NCBI RefSeq assembly: GCF_013368755.1
Contig: NC_049564.1
Coordinates: forward strand, 5,278,001-5,342,000
DNA: 64,000 nt
Origin: Talaromyces rugulosus
Taxonomy: Eukaryota; Ascomycota; Eurotiomycetes; Eurotiales; Trichocomaceae
Direction of reading: 5' to 3'
In this document: positions 1 through 11,791 of the stretch, in pieces
How positions within the stretch are numbered: position 1 is the first letter of the stretch
How the letters are laid out: each line of letters begins with the position of its first letter
Translations under genes and position numbers: made by a program
The notes under the pieces: generated by a model
Told to the model about the DNA's origin: nothing
Seen by the model: only the letters and a program-made list of their open reading frames with translations
Database searches by the model: none

Positions 1-1440
1 AATTGGCTTGGAAGGTTTGAGTAAGGTGACCGTCTACGTGAGAATGGAATCAAGGTTTGACTTTATATCGGATATCTCCGGCGGCGATTCAAAGTCCATA
101 TACTTGCTCGCTATTACATATATATGACCTCTCTCACCAATGTACCCTGCCCACCTCCATGATCACGCATCAAGGGGCGATTACTACCGTTTTTGTGATT
201 TCGGTGTCATGTGCACTATTGCCCCATTCATCGTCTTGATAAGACCAGCTGCGTAAGTTCTTGGTGGACCGGGCTATTGGATATCACCTCCGAACCGTAC
301 AGAATGCTGTAAGCAGGAGGCTTCTAACACAACTATTCGAGGAAAGATATGCATGTTCCGGAAAATGTATCACAGGGGCGGCGTAATTCTTCGAACAGTG
401 ACAGGAACTATCCACGGCATGCAAGTAGGCAACCTCACCCATCCAACCCTCCTCCGAATTGCACCCGCACTGAATAGTAATACGATGTATTAGTATTTTA
501 AGGAGTAATCAGGTTGCATCTCCTACTGCCTATTTAGGCCCTTAATCAGTGCTCTCGACGTGAACGTGGCCCGTGAAGAACCCTGCAAGTTCGGGATTGT
601 GAAAGATTGGAAACCTGGATGATATTTGACATGGGCCGGGCACTTCATTGGGCAAATATGCAAAGCGCCACTGTGAGGTGCTACAAAGTTCCCTGTATGG
701 AGAATTGAAGTCCTGCGAATGTGTTTCGAAAAATATTTTGGCAGGCAGACTGACGCTTGTAGAACTGTCTCTGCCCTACTGAGACTTGGAAGATTCCAAC
801 ATTATGTAAAAATCACGGAATATCTAGTCAAGGAGTCTGTCTTGCGAGATGGATGTCGTTGTTTCTAGACTTTGGTGGCTTCCACCGTCCCACCTTATTG
901 ATAGAATTGACAATTATAGCTTCGTGAGCCTTTCTTACTTTCGATAGTATTCTTGCAGTTACTCTCCCCTAGGATTAGCGGCGTGGGTAAAAACCGTCTG
1001 GTAATACCGAAATACTCAATTACCACTCGTAATTTTCGTACACTCATCTATTGAATACTCAGAGTAAGGCGGAGTTCTGTGGCCCACATGAGTCACTAAC
1101 TTAATACGGTAGGATGTCATGTTGCATGCTGTCGCAATACAGGGGTATGCATACTTAGGCTCAATAGGGAAATGTCCTTCACGTTATATCATGTCATATA
1201 TATGTATATATTATATATGGAATTATTAGAAAAATATTTTTCAGTGTAGGAAGAGCACGTCATCCAAGCCGTCTGCTCTAGAACCGCATTTGGACCGGAT
1301 CTCGTACTAAAGAGGAGGGGGGTGTAGTAGCATAGTACCAATCCTGCAGTCCGCCAGGGTTGCTTATCTTTTATTATCAAGTTTTCCTTTTAGTTCCGAT
1401 AATCGGTTTGTAAATCTTTCTGTATTGGGACTGAAGAAGT
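1..1440. other. no recognisable gene
   Basis: I see no conserved reading frame on either strand here. Short open stretches exist but none resembles a known family or shows a plausible exon structure. Confidence 0.5.
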
Positions 1441-1454
1441 AAGATTCGTTGACG

Positions 1455-1748
1455 ATTATCACTCCGTATGAATCTATGTACGGGTTGTTTCGCGCGGAGT
1501 ATGTGATACTTGAGGCTTGTATTGCATTTATAGCTGGGGGCTCGAATTCTCCGAAGTACATCCCTAGTCAATTGAAGTGAAATAATGTAATTACGTTAAA
1601 TGTTGACAGTCCCGATTACCCGAGCAAGAAAGCGAGTACCGATCAAGTCAAAGAGGGGATAATCAATACCGGCTGGAACGGAGGGGTTGTTTGGCCCAAG
1701 TATAGCGACTCCACAGCCTCTCTTGCCGACTACATGAAGATCGAGTAA
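1455..1748 (+). pseudogene. C-terminal coding remnant, family not recognised
   Basis: One frame stays protein-like over about 97 codons, with a single internal TGA near 1576, and closes at TAA 1746-1748. The tail contains the segments GLFRAEYVILEACIAF, DQVKEGIINTGWNGGVVWP and SLADYMKIE, which have the composition of a soluble folded protein. No start codon or upstream exon can be found, and a stop lies just upstream of the readable part. I could not name the family. It is probably the 3' end of a broken gene lying about 120 bp before the dioxygenase on the same strand; a chance open frame is possible. Confidence 0.35.
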
Positions 1749-1864
1749 ATGATCATTGCGGCCGAATCCTATCTTAGTTCAAGAACCATATCAAAGGTGA
1801 TCTCATCTCTGCCCTCCCCGTTCCTAAAGTGCCATACATTGAGATAAACGATAAAAAAATCAAT

Positions 1865-3325
1865 ATGGGTTCTACGTTGGTTCAAAGCTCCACCGACTAC
1901 TCTCATCTTCCGAAGACTGAGTTTCGTACCAATTTGGAAACGAAGCCGAAGTCTAAGGATTTCCCTGATGGCATCAAAACCACAGGACAACAGCCCCCTC
2001 TTTATGAAGAGATAAGGCCCTACGCAGATTTCCCAAAGGCCATAACAGGTCCTACCGCATGGACGAAAGACCAGTTCTCTGGGTCTCCCGAGAAAGAGAC
2101 TCTGTGGAAACGTCCCTTCACAGAGCAGGAGTTGGAGGAGCTGAGCATTGCTGCGGATCTATACCTCGCAAGTGGTCGCTCTTTGACCGAAATGAGCAAG
2201 GTACAGATATACTACTACGAAATGGCCCTGAGAATACGGTTTGAAACAATGCTAAGGATATGTTTTCGCTAGGAACACTTTCCACTGCCTAAGCTAGGCA
2301 CACATCTCGAGGAAGTTCGCGATGACCTAATCAACGCTCGAGGCTTTACCTTGTTCAAAGGCTTCCCTGTTCGAACATGGGGACTACAAAAGTCTGCTAC
2401 AGCCTATATGGGTATGGGTGCACACTTCGGCCATGTTACGAGCCAGAATGGCAGAGGGCACATCTTAGGTCATGTCAAGGACCTAGGTGAAAATCCTGCT
2501 GATTTCCACAAAGTTCGACTTTACCGAACTACTGCTAGGTATGCTAAATTAAATCCCCCCCCATCACAATACACAATACTGACAGCTACCATCGATGATC
2601 TGAACCACCATACTAATATTTTGTTACTGTAGGCAAACCTTCCACGCTGATCCAGCCGATATCGTCGGGCTTCTCTGCCTGAATACTGCACTCGAGGGTG
2701 GTGAGAATGACGTTGTGTCGGGTCATCGTGTCTGGAATATCATGCAGGCCGAGCGTCCGGATATCGCTGAGCTGCTGACACGGCCCATCTGGTACTTTGA
2801 CCGGAAAGGCGAAGTCAGCATAGGCCAGGAAGAGTATATCCGGTGTGCCATCTATTATATTGAAAGAGACAATGGCCGAGTCTACTCGAAGTAAGGCAGA
2901 TCTTGGCATAGCATACCCATCTCAAACAGAAAAAAGATTAAAGAATAACAATTTTCTCCAGGTTCGATCCCAACTATGTCAGGTCGCTGAGTCGATTTTC
3001 GGACAAGGGGATTATTCCTCCACTTTCTCCAGAGCAAAAAGAAGCGATCGAATACTTCGACCAGCTATGCCTGCAGGAGTCGATTCGAAATGTTCTGGAG
3101 GTTGGGGATGTACATTTCATGACCAACAACCACCTTTTCCACTCGCGGACTAGCTATAAGGACCATCCATCGCCAGCCCCCCGTCGGCACCTTCTACGAC
3201 TCTGGGTTTCTACACCCGAAAGCGAAGGTGGCTGGAAGCTGCCTTACCATGACAGCAATTGGAACAAGAGAGGCGGTATTCAAGTAGATGATCGCCCAGC
3301 GAAGGTGCTGTTCCATGCTGATTAG
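1865..3325 (+). CDS. TauD/TfdA-family Fe(II)/2-oxoglutarate-dependent dioxygenase
   Basis: Four exons (1865-2200, 2273-2538, 2633-2890, 2962-3325) join to 407 residues. All three introns (72, 94 and 71 nt) have GT-AG ends and restore the frame. The fold is the double-stranded beta-helix dioxygenase: the HxD iron ligands lie in TFHADPADIV (about residues 205-207), the distal His in NHLFHSR (about 347), and the 2-oxoglutarate-binding Arg in RRHLLRLWV (about 366). Members oxidise small substrates such as taurine, sulfonates or natural products using oxygen and 2-oxoglutarate; the substrate here is unknown. The first in-frame ATG is at 1865; the open frame extends upstream but has no ATG. The length is normal for fungal members and nothing is broken. 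It faces the dead transporter tail to tail. Confidence 0.9.
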
Positions 3326-3826
3326 AAGGAAGATGAAGTCAACTCAGTTGTTTAACCTGAAGCCATTCATTAATACGTATAATATGATTATTTTTGACTG
3401 AATTGAAATCGAATTTGAGGTCGTAAAATCTGTTATTCATTATCTAGCTCCTTCCATAGTACATAACTGTAGGACAGAGATTTTATATAGTCTTCTGCTG
3501 GTCTGAAATGCGGAACTCTTCCTATCTTTATTATCGGTCAGTTGCCATTATCCAAATCTCTTTTGTCACCTTGCGTATTATGAAATTGGTTCGTGATATA
3601 TTTTGATAATAATTCCCTTGGTATCTAGCGACTAGGACGTTAGAATTGTGACAAGATTCTGACGCTGTTTAGTCATCATTATAGGCTCAGCGTCTTTGTG
3701 GAACGTTTAGAGTTTACAAAACAGCCTTTTAGATATATACTTAAACAATCATTGGAAACTATCTCATTCTCCATAGAATGTGATTCCAACCGCTATTCTG
3801 CTGAAAACTAGATTTACTTGCATAAA
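3326..3826. other. intergenic, convergent 3' region
   Basis: AT-rich spacer between the convergent dioxygenase and transporter. No gene seen; it probably holds both 3' untranslated regions. Confidence 0.5.
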
Positions 3827-6800
3827 TTATACGTCGTGGGTAAGGGTCCTCTTATCGAACAATAATGGGCACCATGTAGAATGACTTCTCTGAATACGAG
3901 GCAAATGGGTTTCTGATATTCTCGGCCAAGAATATTTATTTGACTGATGAATGATTCTCCTATCGTGCAGGTAATGAACTGAAAGACGACAGATGCCTCG
4001 AATTTCATGACTCGTAAAGATCCTAAAAGCACTATCCCTTTTGAGAAGCGCGTCAGGCCTATCAAATTCAATCAGCTCACCATCCTTTAACACGGCGATG
4101 CGGTCAAAGTCAATAATGGTCTCTAAGCGGTGAGCAACAGCTAAAATCGTGCAGTCCGCAAAATCCTGTCTAATAACTCGTTGCATCAATGCGTCAGAAA
4201 CAACGTCCACGTTGCTAGTCATTTCGTCGAGAATCACGATTTTGCTTTTGCGCAATAGGGCTCGTGCAAGACAAAAGAGCTGTCGTTGACCATGAGAAAA
4301 AAAAATTGGCATCAAGGGGGGCGTCGCATCTGCCTTTAACCTGAACAACATCCCAGAGCTCAACACGCCGAAGAGCCCGCTCAATATCTTCGAGACTATT
4401 GTTATTCGACGGATCAATATTGGCACGAACAGTTCCGTGTGTGAAAAAAGGCTCTTTTGGTATGGCGTTCAAAGCTGTACGTGTAACCTGTCGTGGGATG
4501 GATTAAATATCTATGCCGTCAATAAGAATCCGACTTCGTGACTCCAACTCGAGTAATCGAAATAGTGTAGCTAGAAGCGAGCTTTTGCCGCTGCCGCTGC
4601 GATCACATATCCCGATCTTTTGACCAGGCCGAACCGATAGACACAGGTTGCGAAGTACATATTCTTGGTCTTCTTTTGCCTCGTAATAGGCGTAAACATC
4701 CTGAAACTCGATCGCACCCTCAGATGGCCAGGAGCTCCCTTTCCTCGCCCGGCTTGTCATCGGAGGCGGTATTGGTAACGAAATCTCGAATTTGAGCGAT
4801 AGCTCCAATCGATGTCTCAAGCTCGGCCCAATTCCGTAGAATCTGCGAAAGCGATTGGCTAAAGGTGATGATATTGAGAATGGCGAGACCAGCGTATCCA
4901 GTGCCAACCTCATTTCGCAATTTGACGACAAGAATCATCAGAATACCGCCGAGAACGGCGCTGGCAAATCAAGAGCTAACTCCAACGATCGCTGAATACA
5001 GAAAAGTAGATAAAATGGTTTCTGAGATGAGTCAAGCAGGCGCAGGTTCTGCTCTTCGAAAGCAGAAGCCCAGCCAAAGGCACGGATTGTAATAAGTCCC
5101 GAGAGACTCTCAAGAAACTGAGAAAAAAGTGGGGATTTGGCTTCAAGGTCTAGGAAGCGCATTTGACGTGATGTACGTAGGTAAAACTTCTGTAACGTCC
5201 ACAAAAATAGGAAAAAGGGCAGTATCACAGCCGCGAAATATCGAGTAGATATACACATCAGAATAGCGGACATGAATCCACCTGAAAGCGAAAACACAAA
5301 GTCAAGGATAGAGTAAGGTAGATCATGATCGATTAAGGTCATGTCTTGACTAAACCTGAATGTAGTTGGTGGTCAGCGGATTCGGAGATCATTCAATAAC
5401 AGATATTATCTCCAGTAGGTTTACCTGTTCATAGTGGTGCCGGTGTCAACTGATGGGAAAACTGACAAGGGAGCATGAATCACCGAACTTAGTAGGCGTT
5501 GGTGGAGATTTTCAGCACTTCGGGGAGCGAAGAACATGAAAAGATGGTGAGCTCCAATCACGAGAGCAAGGGCCGCCATAGTCGAAACCAACGCGTATAC
5601 ACCCAAGTAAAAGGAGTTGACAGCGCTGCCTTGTTTTTCCAATGAGCTCATCCAGATTTTGACTAATAACTCGCTCAGCTTGGGCACTATTCCTTCGAGG
5701 ATGAAGAAAGTCATCCAAAAAGCACTTGATGCCCAATGCACAGACCCAAGATAGTATAAGTAAAGACCGAAATCTCCATTTTCTCGGGCTTGACTTTCCT
5801 TCCATAGCATCAATGCTGTTTTCTTGATTATTCATTATGTGCCATTCTCGGAGACTTCTGTCCCTGAGGATTTGGTAGATCTTTCTCATGGCCCTTATAC
5901 TGTGTTTTCAGGAGGGTTAGATAGCCTCCATTGGTTTTAAGCTCATTTGAAGTGCCCTGCTCAGAAATAGAGCTATCGCTTTTCAGAGCAACAATATGAT
6001 CCGCATAAGGAAGGCGATGTATAGCATGTGTAGTAAGTAGGACAGTCGTACCCAGTCGGCGAAACAACCCCGTTCTTGAAAACAGGCTTTTGCAGACATG
6101 TTCGTCAGTATTAGCGTCAAGGGACGATAAGATATCATCTAAGATAACCACATTTTTTCCCGAATAGATAGCACGGCCCAATGTTAGCCGTTGCTTTTGT
6201 CCCCCGGAAAGAGAGATTCCCGAAGATCCGACCTTTGTCGCTAGAATTGTAGGGCAAATGCAAGAAAGAAGGCAGACTGACTGAGGCATAGAAACTCACA
6301 GTGACCGTAAGGAAGATTTGCAACATCTTGATCCAGTCCACAGGGGCTGACAACCTCCTGATACCATGTTTCGAAGTAATTTTCACAGCCCAAGATATTG
6401 TCCCTAAATGACATGTTGCGGATCCATGGGGTTTGATCGACAAATGCTGCATCTCGATAACTCGTGTATAGAAGGCCTTTTGTTGATGGTGTTTCACCCA
6501 ATATACCTTTCATGAGGGTACTCTTACCACAGGCAGTGGGGCCAATAATGAAAAGAAATTGACCTTTCTGAACAGTCAGGTTGACACTATGGACCGAAAA
6601 ACCTGTATTTCTACCCCATGTAAAACTCACATCTCGAGCACTAATGACTGCTGACGCAGGCTTCTGCTTCAAATGAGTCAGGTCTGAGAGTTCGAATCCT
6701 CCTGATCTTGATTGAACCTCGGGTGTTTTCGCCGCAGAATCTTCCCAAATTATACGATGATCACACCTGCCGTCCGACTGAAGAAATTCTTGTATGCGAT

Positions 6801-8466
6801 CGAAAGACCCTAAAGCAGTGTTCATAGCAGGGATGGCGCGGATGAACGTGTTAATGGGGGAAGCTAGCAACGAAATCAAGGACAAGGTCGTGTAAACCAA
6901 ATCAAATGTCAACGAATGCCCTTTCTGCGGCATTTTTGTGAAAATGGCAAACGTCAGAGCTGGTGCTGAAAATTTGAGGCTGTTTGCTAAGAAGACGCGC
7001 AAACAAGCAACCTACGATAAAGTCTGGCATCTTGGAGTTCACTGATTCTAAGACCTTGGACGATATCAGCGAGCCAATCAGTGAAGCCAAGCATCTTAAC
7101 GGATTTCATGGATCCTAGCATGGTGGCCGTGACGTCAACTCGTGTTTGAATCCCCTTCATCCATATCTTTTGGGCATGTGCCATGACTTTCGCCATACAT
7201 ACGATAGCAACAGTGGATATGAACACTAAGGCAGCTGGCATGAGCGCCGCAATGCCGAGTTGTTGGGTCAAGAGATAGATGACAATTGCTAGCGCAAGGG
7301 GAACTCCCCATAGATCATTTATTAATTGAAAACCAGTACAAATACTTTGGACATCACTGGACATCAGAGTCACCGCAACTGACTCATCGAGAGCTGTGAC
7401 GCTGAGATTGACCGTTTTAGAATAGATCAGGCCGATCAGACTGCCACGGATGCTGGTCACGAAGCGAAAAGTCATATGGTAGAAAATTCCATTTGAAACT
7501 GCGACACCTAGGAGTACTATAAAGAAGGCGCCCGCAAGGCCCCAGCCAATGCTATTTGGCTGGTTCTCATCATTTGTAAAAGCGATAGTGCGTGTGAGTA
7601 ACAAAGGCTGAGTATATCTAAAGCCCATCTGTAGTAAACGCGGAACGATACAAAAAAGTAACGGCTTCACATTAGCCTGTAGCACCGTCCAGAAAAGCGC
7701 TCTTTTTTTATCTCGCGTTGCAGCACTCCAAGCGTTCTTCATTCGCCGTCGGAGAACCGAGGAGGACATATCTCCGTCGATAGGATACAAATCGCAATTC
7801 CGGAGAACACGCCGGAATCCAGAAATCACGAGTTGGTTTAACCAGAAGAAAAAGGATTTGCTGTAAATGCCGCTTGTTTCTTCTGGCGCCAGTCCACGAT
7901 ACGGTTCTAAGAGCAATCCTCGCTTTTCGACTGCTTCAGCAGGTAGAACCATAACCTTCAAGCCTATCATGCTGGAAAATAAGCTAGCAATGGATGTTCT
8001 GTTCCAATGAAGGAACAGTGTTCGCACACGAGTAATGTCAAATATCAAAGTGAGAAGAATGTAGCTGTTGATAATAGACGATGGGCGAATAGAACGCGAA
8101 TGCTCAAGCCGCGAAAGTACACATAGACCCAGACTAGCGATGAAAGCTAATGAAGACTCTGCAATCGTACTAGACGTGCGTAACGATGAATATATAATAT
8201 GTAGCACTAATAGAGCCAGATGGATTGCAGCGAAAATGCCCAAGAAAATCGACTTGGTTTTGCGCAAAAATCCCTTAGAACGAAACCTTTAGCCGCTAGC
8301 GATAGAGACTTATCATCCGGTATGGGAGACTGAGCAAAAGAAGAGTCGATGGTAGCAAAGAAAGAATACTGTCTTCAAAAAGTGGTGTAAAGTCGAAGCC
8401 CATGGAAGTAGCAGGACCAAACGACTCCAAATTGGACTGAGTGACAGGCAGGCAAAAAAGAACCAT
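3827..8466 (-). pseudogene. ABC-C (MRP-type) multidrug transporter, disrupted
   Basis: Read on the minus strand this is the whole of a fungal ABC-C exporter: an N-terminal membrane domain starting at ATG 8466, a first six-helix domain, nucleotide-binding domain 1 (Walker A GPTACGKST at 6517-6543, signature LSGGQKQR, VVILDD), a second membrane domain and nucleotide-binding domain 2 (GSGKSS, SHGQRQLFCLARALL, IVILDE). Two clean introns remain (6241-6299, 5356-5424). The frame is broken by TAG at 8296-8298, shifts near 8280, 7000, 5825, 4962 and 4728, TAA at 4503-4505, and a shift in the nine-A run at 4297-4305. Such proteins pump conjugates, drugs or metabolites through the plasma or vacuolar membrane; this copy cannot make a full product. 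The lesions are small indels and stops rather than mass transitions. Confidence 0.88.
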
Positions 8467-9765
8467 TTGAAAAAGCCACGGGGAGCACAATTCCAGACAT
8501 GTTGGAAAATTTCTGTGGAAGGCGAACTCGTAGAGAAGATGGTAAGAATAACAAGCGATTTCGGTCGGGATTATACAACCAATTTATGGACAGAGGGGGC
8601 TTCCCGTTTTATGCTGATTGTTAAACAATGGAAGAGATGACGTGATTAATCTGATACAGCAAAACCCCTTCAGAGGCAACCATTTATATAAGCAACTCCT
8701 CCCTACAAGCAACTTGACATGTATCAAAATTGAAATTCTATACAAATTTACTTAAAATCTCTTTATTAGCCTGTTGCTTATTTTTTTGACCTCTCTCTAT
8801 ATAAATTTGCTTATATAAAGATCAGCTAATTAATAATTTTTAGAATTTACTACTTATCTATGTATTTAAAATAATTTTATCTTTAACTACTCATATTTAT
8901 AATAATATTTTTTATAAAAAAAAGTTCATTTTATAAGTCTAATACTAGCACGCTGTTCCACATTCGAAAACCATATTTAGATATCTAAGAATCGTTAATA
9001 TTCGCGTACGCTTCTTATTCATCTAGATTACTCCTTGTTAAAAGACTGATCGTCTGTAACATCATAAAATAATAGGATTCTCATTGCTCCTCTGTAACAG
9101 GCTGTTGTAATAGCTCGATATAGCTCTTAGACTGCCGTGTAAAATACCTAAATCACGACACCCTCACCATATAGGTTAATCATGCGAAGCTTGAAGTCCA
9201 CATCAATGGTAGCAATGAAGGATGGAGTGAAAAAATAGTCAGCGAATCTGATTCGTAACTCCCGAGTAAATTATATATAGAAGAGGATAGTCATGTACAT
9301 GTAATTAGGAGAATCAAGATTCTTTGACACCCGTACAGATTAGCCCTAACCCATAGGAATAGATATTTAGCTTTTAATAGTAACTAATAATAAGAATTAG
9401 CGAAGTAATATATATAGTAAAAAAGAAGAATTGATAACAATATTTTTTCTAGATTTCTTTTATAGTATGGGTTCTATTCTAGACAGCACGGCATCTCTAT
9501 TGTTTGAAAGGAATAAAGGCAAAGCTGCAAAACCTTTGATTTTGGTAATGGAAATTCTATCTATTGTAGATATGATAATACACTAAACCTTGTAGCCTCT
9601 ATTGTAATAAATGAAAGGAGTTTATCTCGATGTTATGGAAATTTGGATAAAGAAGAATGATGTTTGAATCTGAAGGTCTTATTATATGGGATGGGACGAA
9701 GACTTTCTTGCTTCTTTCTGATCGCCTTCATTGGAAGTACACAACATATAATTGTCCATACATAT
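8467..9765. other. AT-rich intergenic DNA
   Basis: The first 200 bases are the likely promoter side of the dead transporter. From about 8740 the sequence is strongly AT-rich and low in complexity. No gene seen. Confidence 0.5.
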
Positions 9766-10061
9766 GGAGGTGCGCGTCAAACGTCAAGGCAGTGGGGAAA
9801 TTTTTAATGTATACACTAAAATATAATTTCTTTTTATATACATAAAATTCCGTGTTATTTCTATAGCATTATTATATATATTATAGATATTTAATAATAT
9901 ATTTATAAAATTAGATACTATACTTAATTTAAATACTTTAGTAGATTAATTATTTACTAGTAAACTAGTTAGAAATATTAATACTAAACTAAAATATTAA
10001 TTTATCTACTAGGGCTTACTAGTAAGTTTCTCTACTGTCCTGACTTTTGACGCGCACCTCC
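9766..10061. mobile_element. MITE-like element with about 36-bp terminal inverted repeats
   Basis: The left end begins GGAGGTGCGCGTCAAA. The right end is its inverse complement with a few differences over about 36 bp, several of them transitions. The 296-bp element has an AT-rich interior with no reading frame. No clear target duplication is visible; the flanks differ. Confidence 0.75.
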
Positions 10062-10883
10062 GTAGAAGGGTGTAATTATCCCACTGACATTGATCAGTGT
10101 AGGAGAGATACGTGTTGTAAGTCGACAGAGGCAAAATTCCATATACTATAAAACATTTCCGGTACCTTTGTAAGGTAATCTATGTCGACTTAAGTGTAGT
10201 ACAAGAGCATATTAGGAAATACTCGACTAGAATAAAACATTAGACTCACTCGCATTTTATAAGCACACTAGAAACTCCCAGACCAGAAGGTTTTGTTGCA
10301 GAAGGAACAATGCCATCATCGAGAATGCCAGCGAGAAGCCTCATAGATGTCTCAGTGTCTCAACAAATTCGAACTTGAGTATCACTAATTAGAGCTTCAT
10401 ATTTACTTTATAAGATGCTTGGATTGCGTTGGCCAGTATTAATAGAATTTCATCACCTCTATGATTACTAGCTTCAGGGAATTCATAACCCTAACCCTGG
10501 GAGGTGTTTTGTCTTACCTTGATGACCTACAATGAATACGAGACTGGCGTCTCCGGCGTCACATGTGAGTATGCAGACAAAATAAATATTAATTCCGCCA
10601 TCTACAGTAAACACAGCAGCCTCTTGTTTAGGTAAAGGAATAATGGCAGTACTATGGCACTAAAGTATGGACTTGGAAGATATGAGTACGTTCATTAGCC
10701 AGAGAAGCTATGGACAGAACTAATTTATAATATACTACAATCTCAATCTCTAAGGCCAAGCCGAACTTTGAAGCAACGGTTATATCTTTCAATGTTCGGC
10801 GGGAATATTCCTGATAATTCGACTTATACTTTAATAAAATACATTCAAGGGCTTAGGACACATCTACACACCGCTGTAGGCAA
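10062..10883. other. no recognisable gene
   Basis: Nothing coding recognised. Around 10487-10498 there are two adjacent telomere-like hexamers (CCCTAA type), too few to mark a former telomere. Confidence 0.45.
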
Positions 10884-11791
10884 TCACGTGATCTCCCATG
10901 GACCGTGGGGCGTACTATCAGTAAATTCACCGCGCGGTGGCCTCCAGAACAAACCAATCACTGGCGGCTTCCATTGATGCCGTAACCGAATCCATTCATC
11001 ACTGGGGCTCTTTACATCCATATTGGGGTATATATCCATAAGCCTGCGATATCCACAGCGCTCATAAAGCCAGCGACCCAAAACACTGCCCTCAATGAAA
11101 CTTTCATACCCTAATGGATCAATACGCTCGTGTCCCCATTGCATCAGCATCCGCCCGATCCCCCGATTGCGGTGTCCCGGAACCACAGCCAAAGCCATCA
11201 ATGCTGAAAAATTTCTAAGTTTCAAGAAAGGTGAATGGCAGGGTTTAGTAAAAAAAGAGACTTACCACCATGCGGCCGCGCCATCCAGCACATGTGCGGG
11301 TAAAATGCCTGAGAGAGGAATAAACTAACATATTTAGCAGCTTCAGAGCCTTCCGGATAGTGTCGACATGGTATCGGGAGGGGTCCATTTGGGAAGGGAT
11401 TCTTCGCGTATATCATCCATTCGGCACATCCGACAACTTGATCGGTACTGATATCTACGGCATAAATCCAGTGTGAGGGGGGGTTGCGCTCATGCTCGGC
11501 CCATTTGCGTTCGGATTCAGCTTTTTTGTCTTCCTCTCGGTCGGCTTCGGTAAAGCCATGAGTAGGGTGCAGAGCACCGAAATGTGAACTTTATTTTTCT
11601 TATTAGCTTTTGGGATATCTATGGAACAATTGGTGTATTAAACCAAAATTGACGGATTATTGGGACGGTAGATAGACACACTTATATGGATCATGACTGG
11701 CAGTCCAGATCACGTCGGTGACTCTATCAAATACATCTCGGGTGGTTACCTCGCGGAGCTCGATATTCGAGGGCGTTTGTTGACTTGACAT
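10884..11791 (-). CDS. GNAT-family N-acetyltransferase
   Basis: Three exons (11791-11682, 11588-11266, 11203-10884) give 250 residues. The introns are 93 and 62 nt; both keep the frame, and the second uses the distal of two possible AG sites. Motif A of the GNAT fold is clear: ALMALAVVPGHRNRGIGRML, containing the R/Q-x-x-G-x-G/A acetyl-CoA pyrophosphate loop as RNRGIG. A C-terminal YERCGYRRL strand typical of the fold follows. Such enzymes move an acetyl group from acetyl-CoA to an amine; the acceptor cannot be read from sequence. The start is the first ATG, with MSSQQ as the N-terminus. No signal peptide, so probably cytosolic. Intact. Confidence 0.88.

Noticed and set aside
4938..5342. Extra introns to explain the transporter frame changes
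   Set aside because: No GT-AG pair of plausible length lies at the shift points, and family alignment by eye needs single-base changes there.
10485..10500. Interstitial telomere
   Set aside because: Only two hexamers, within the range of chance.
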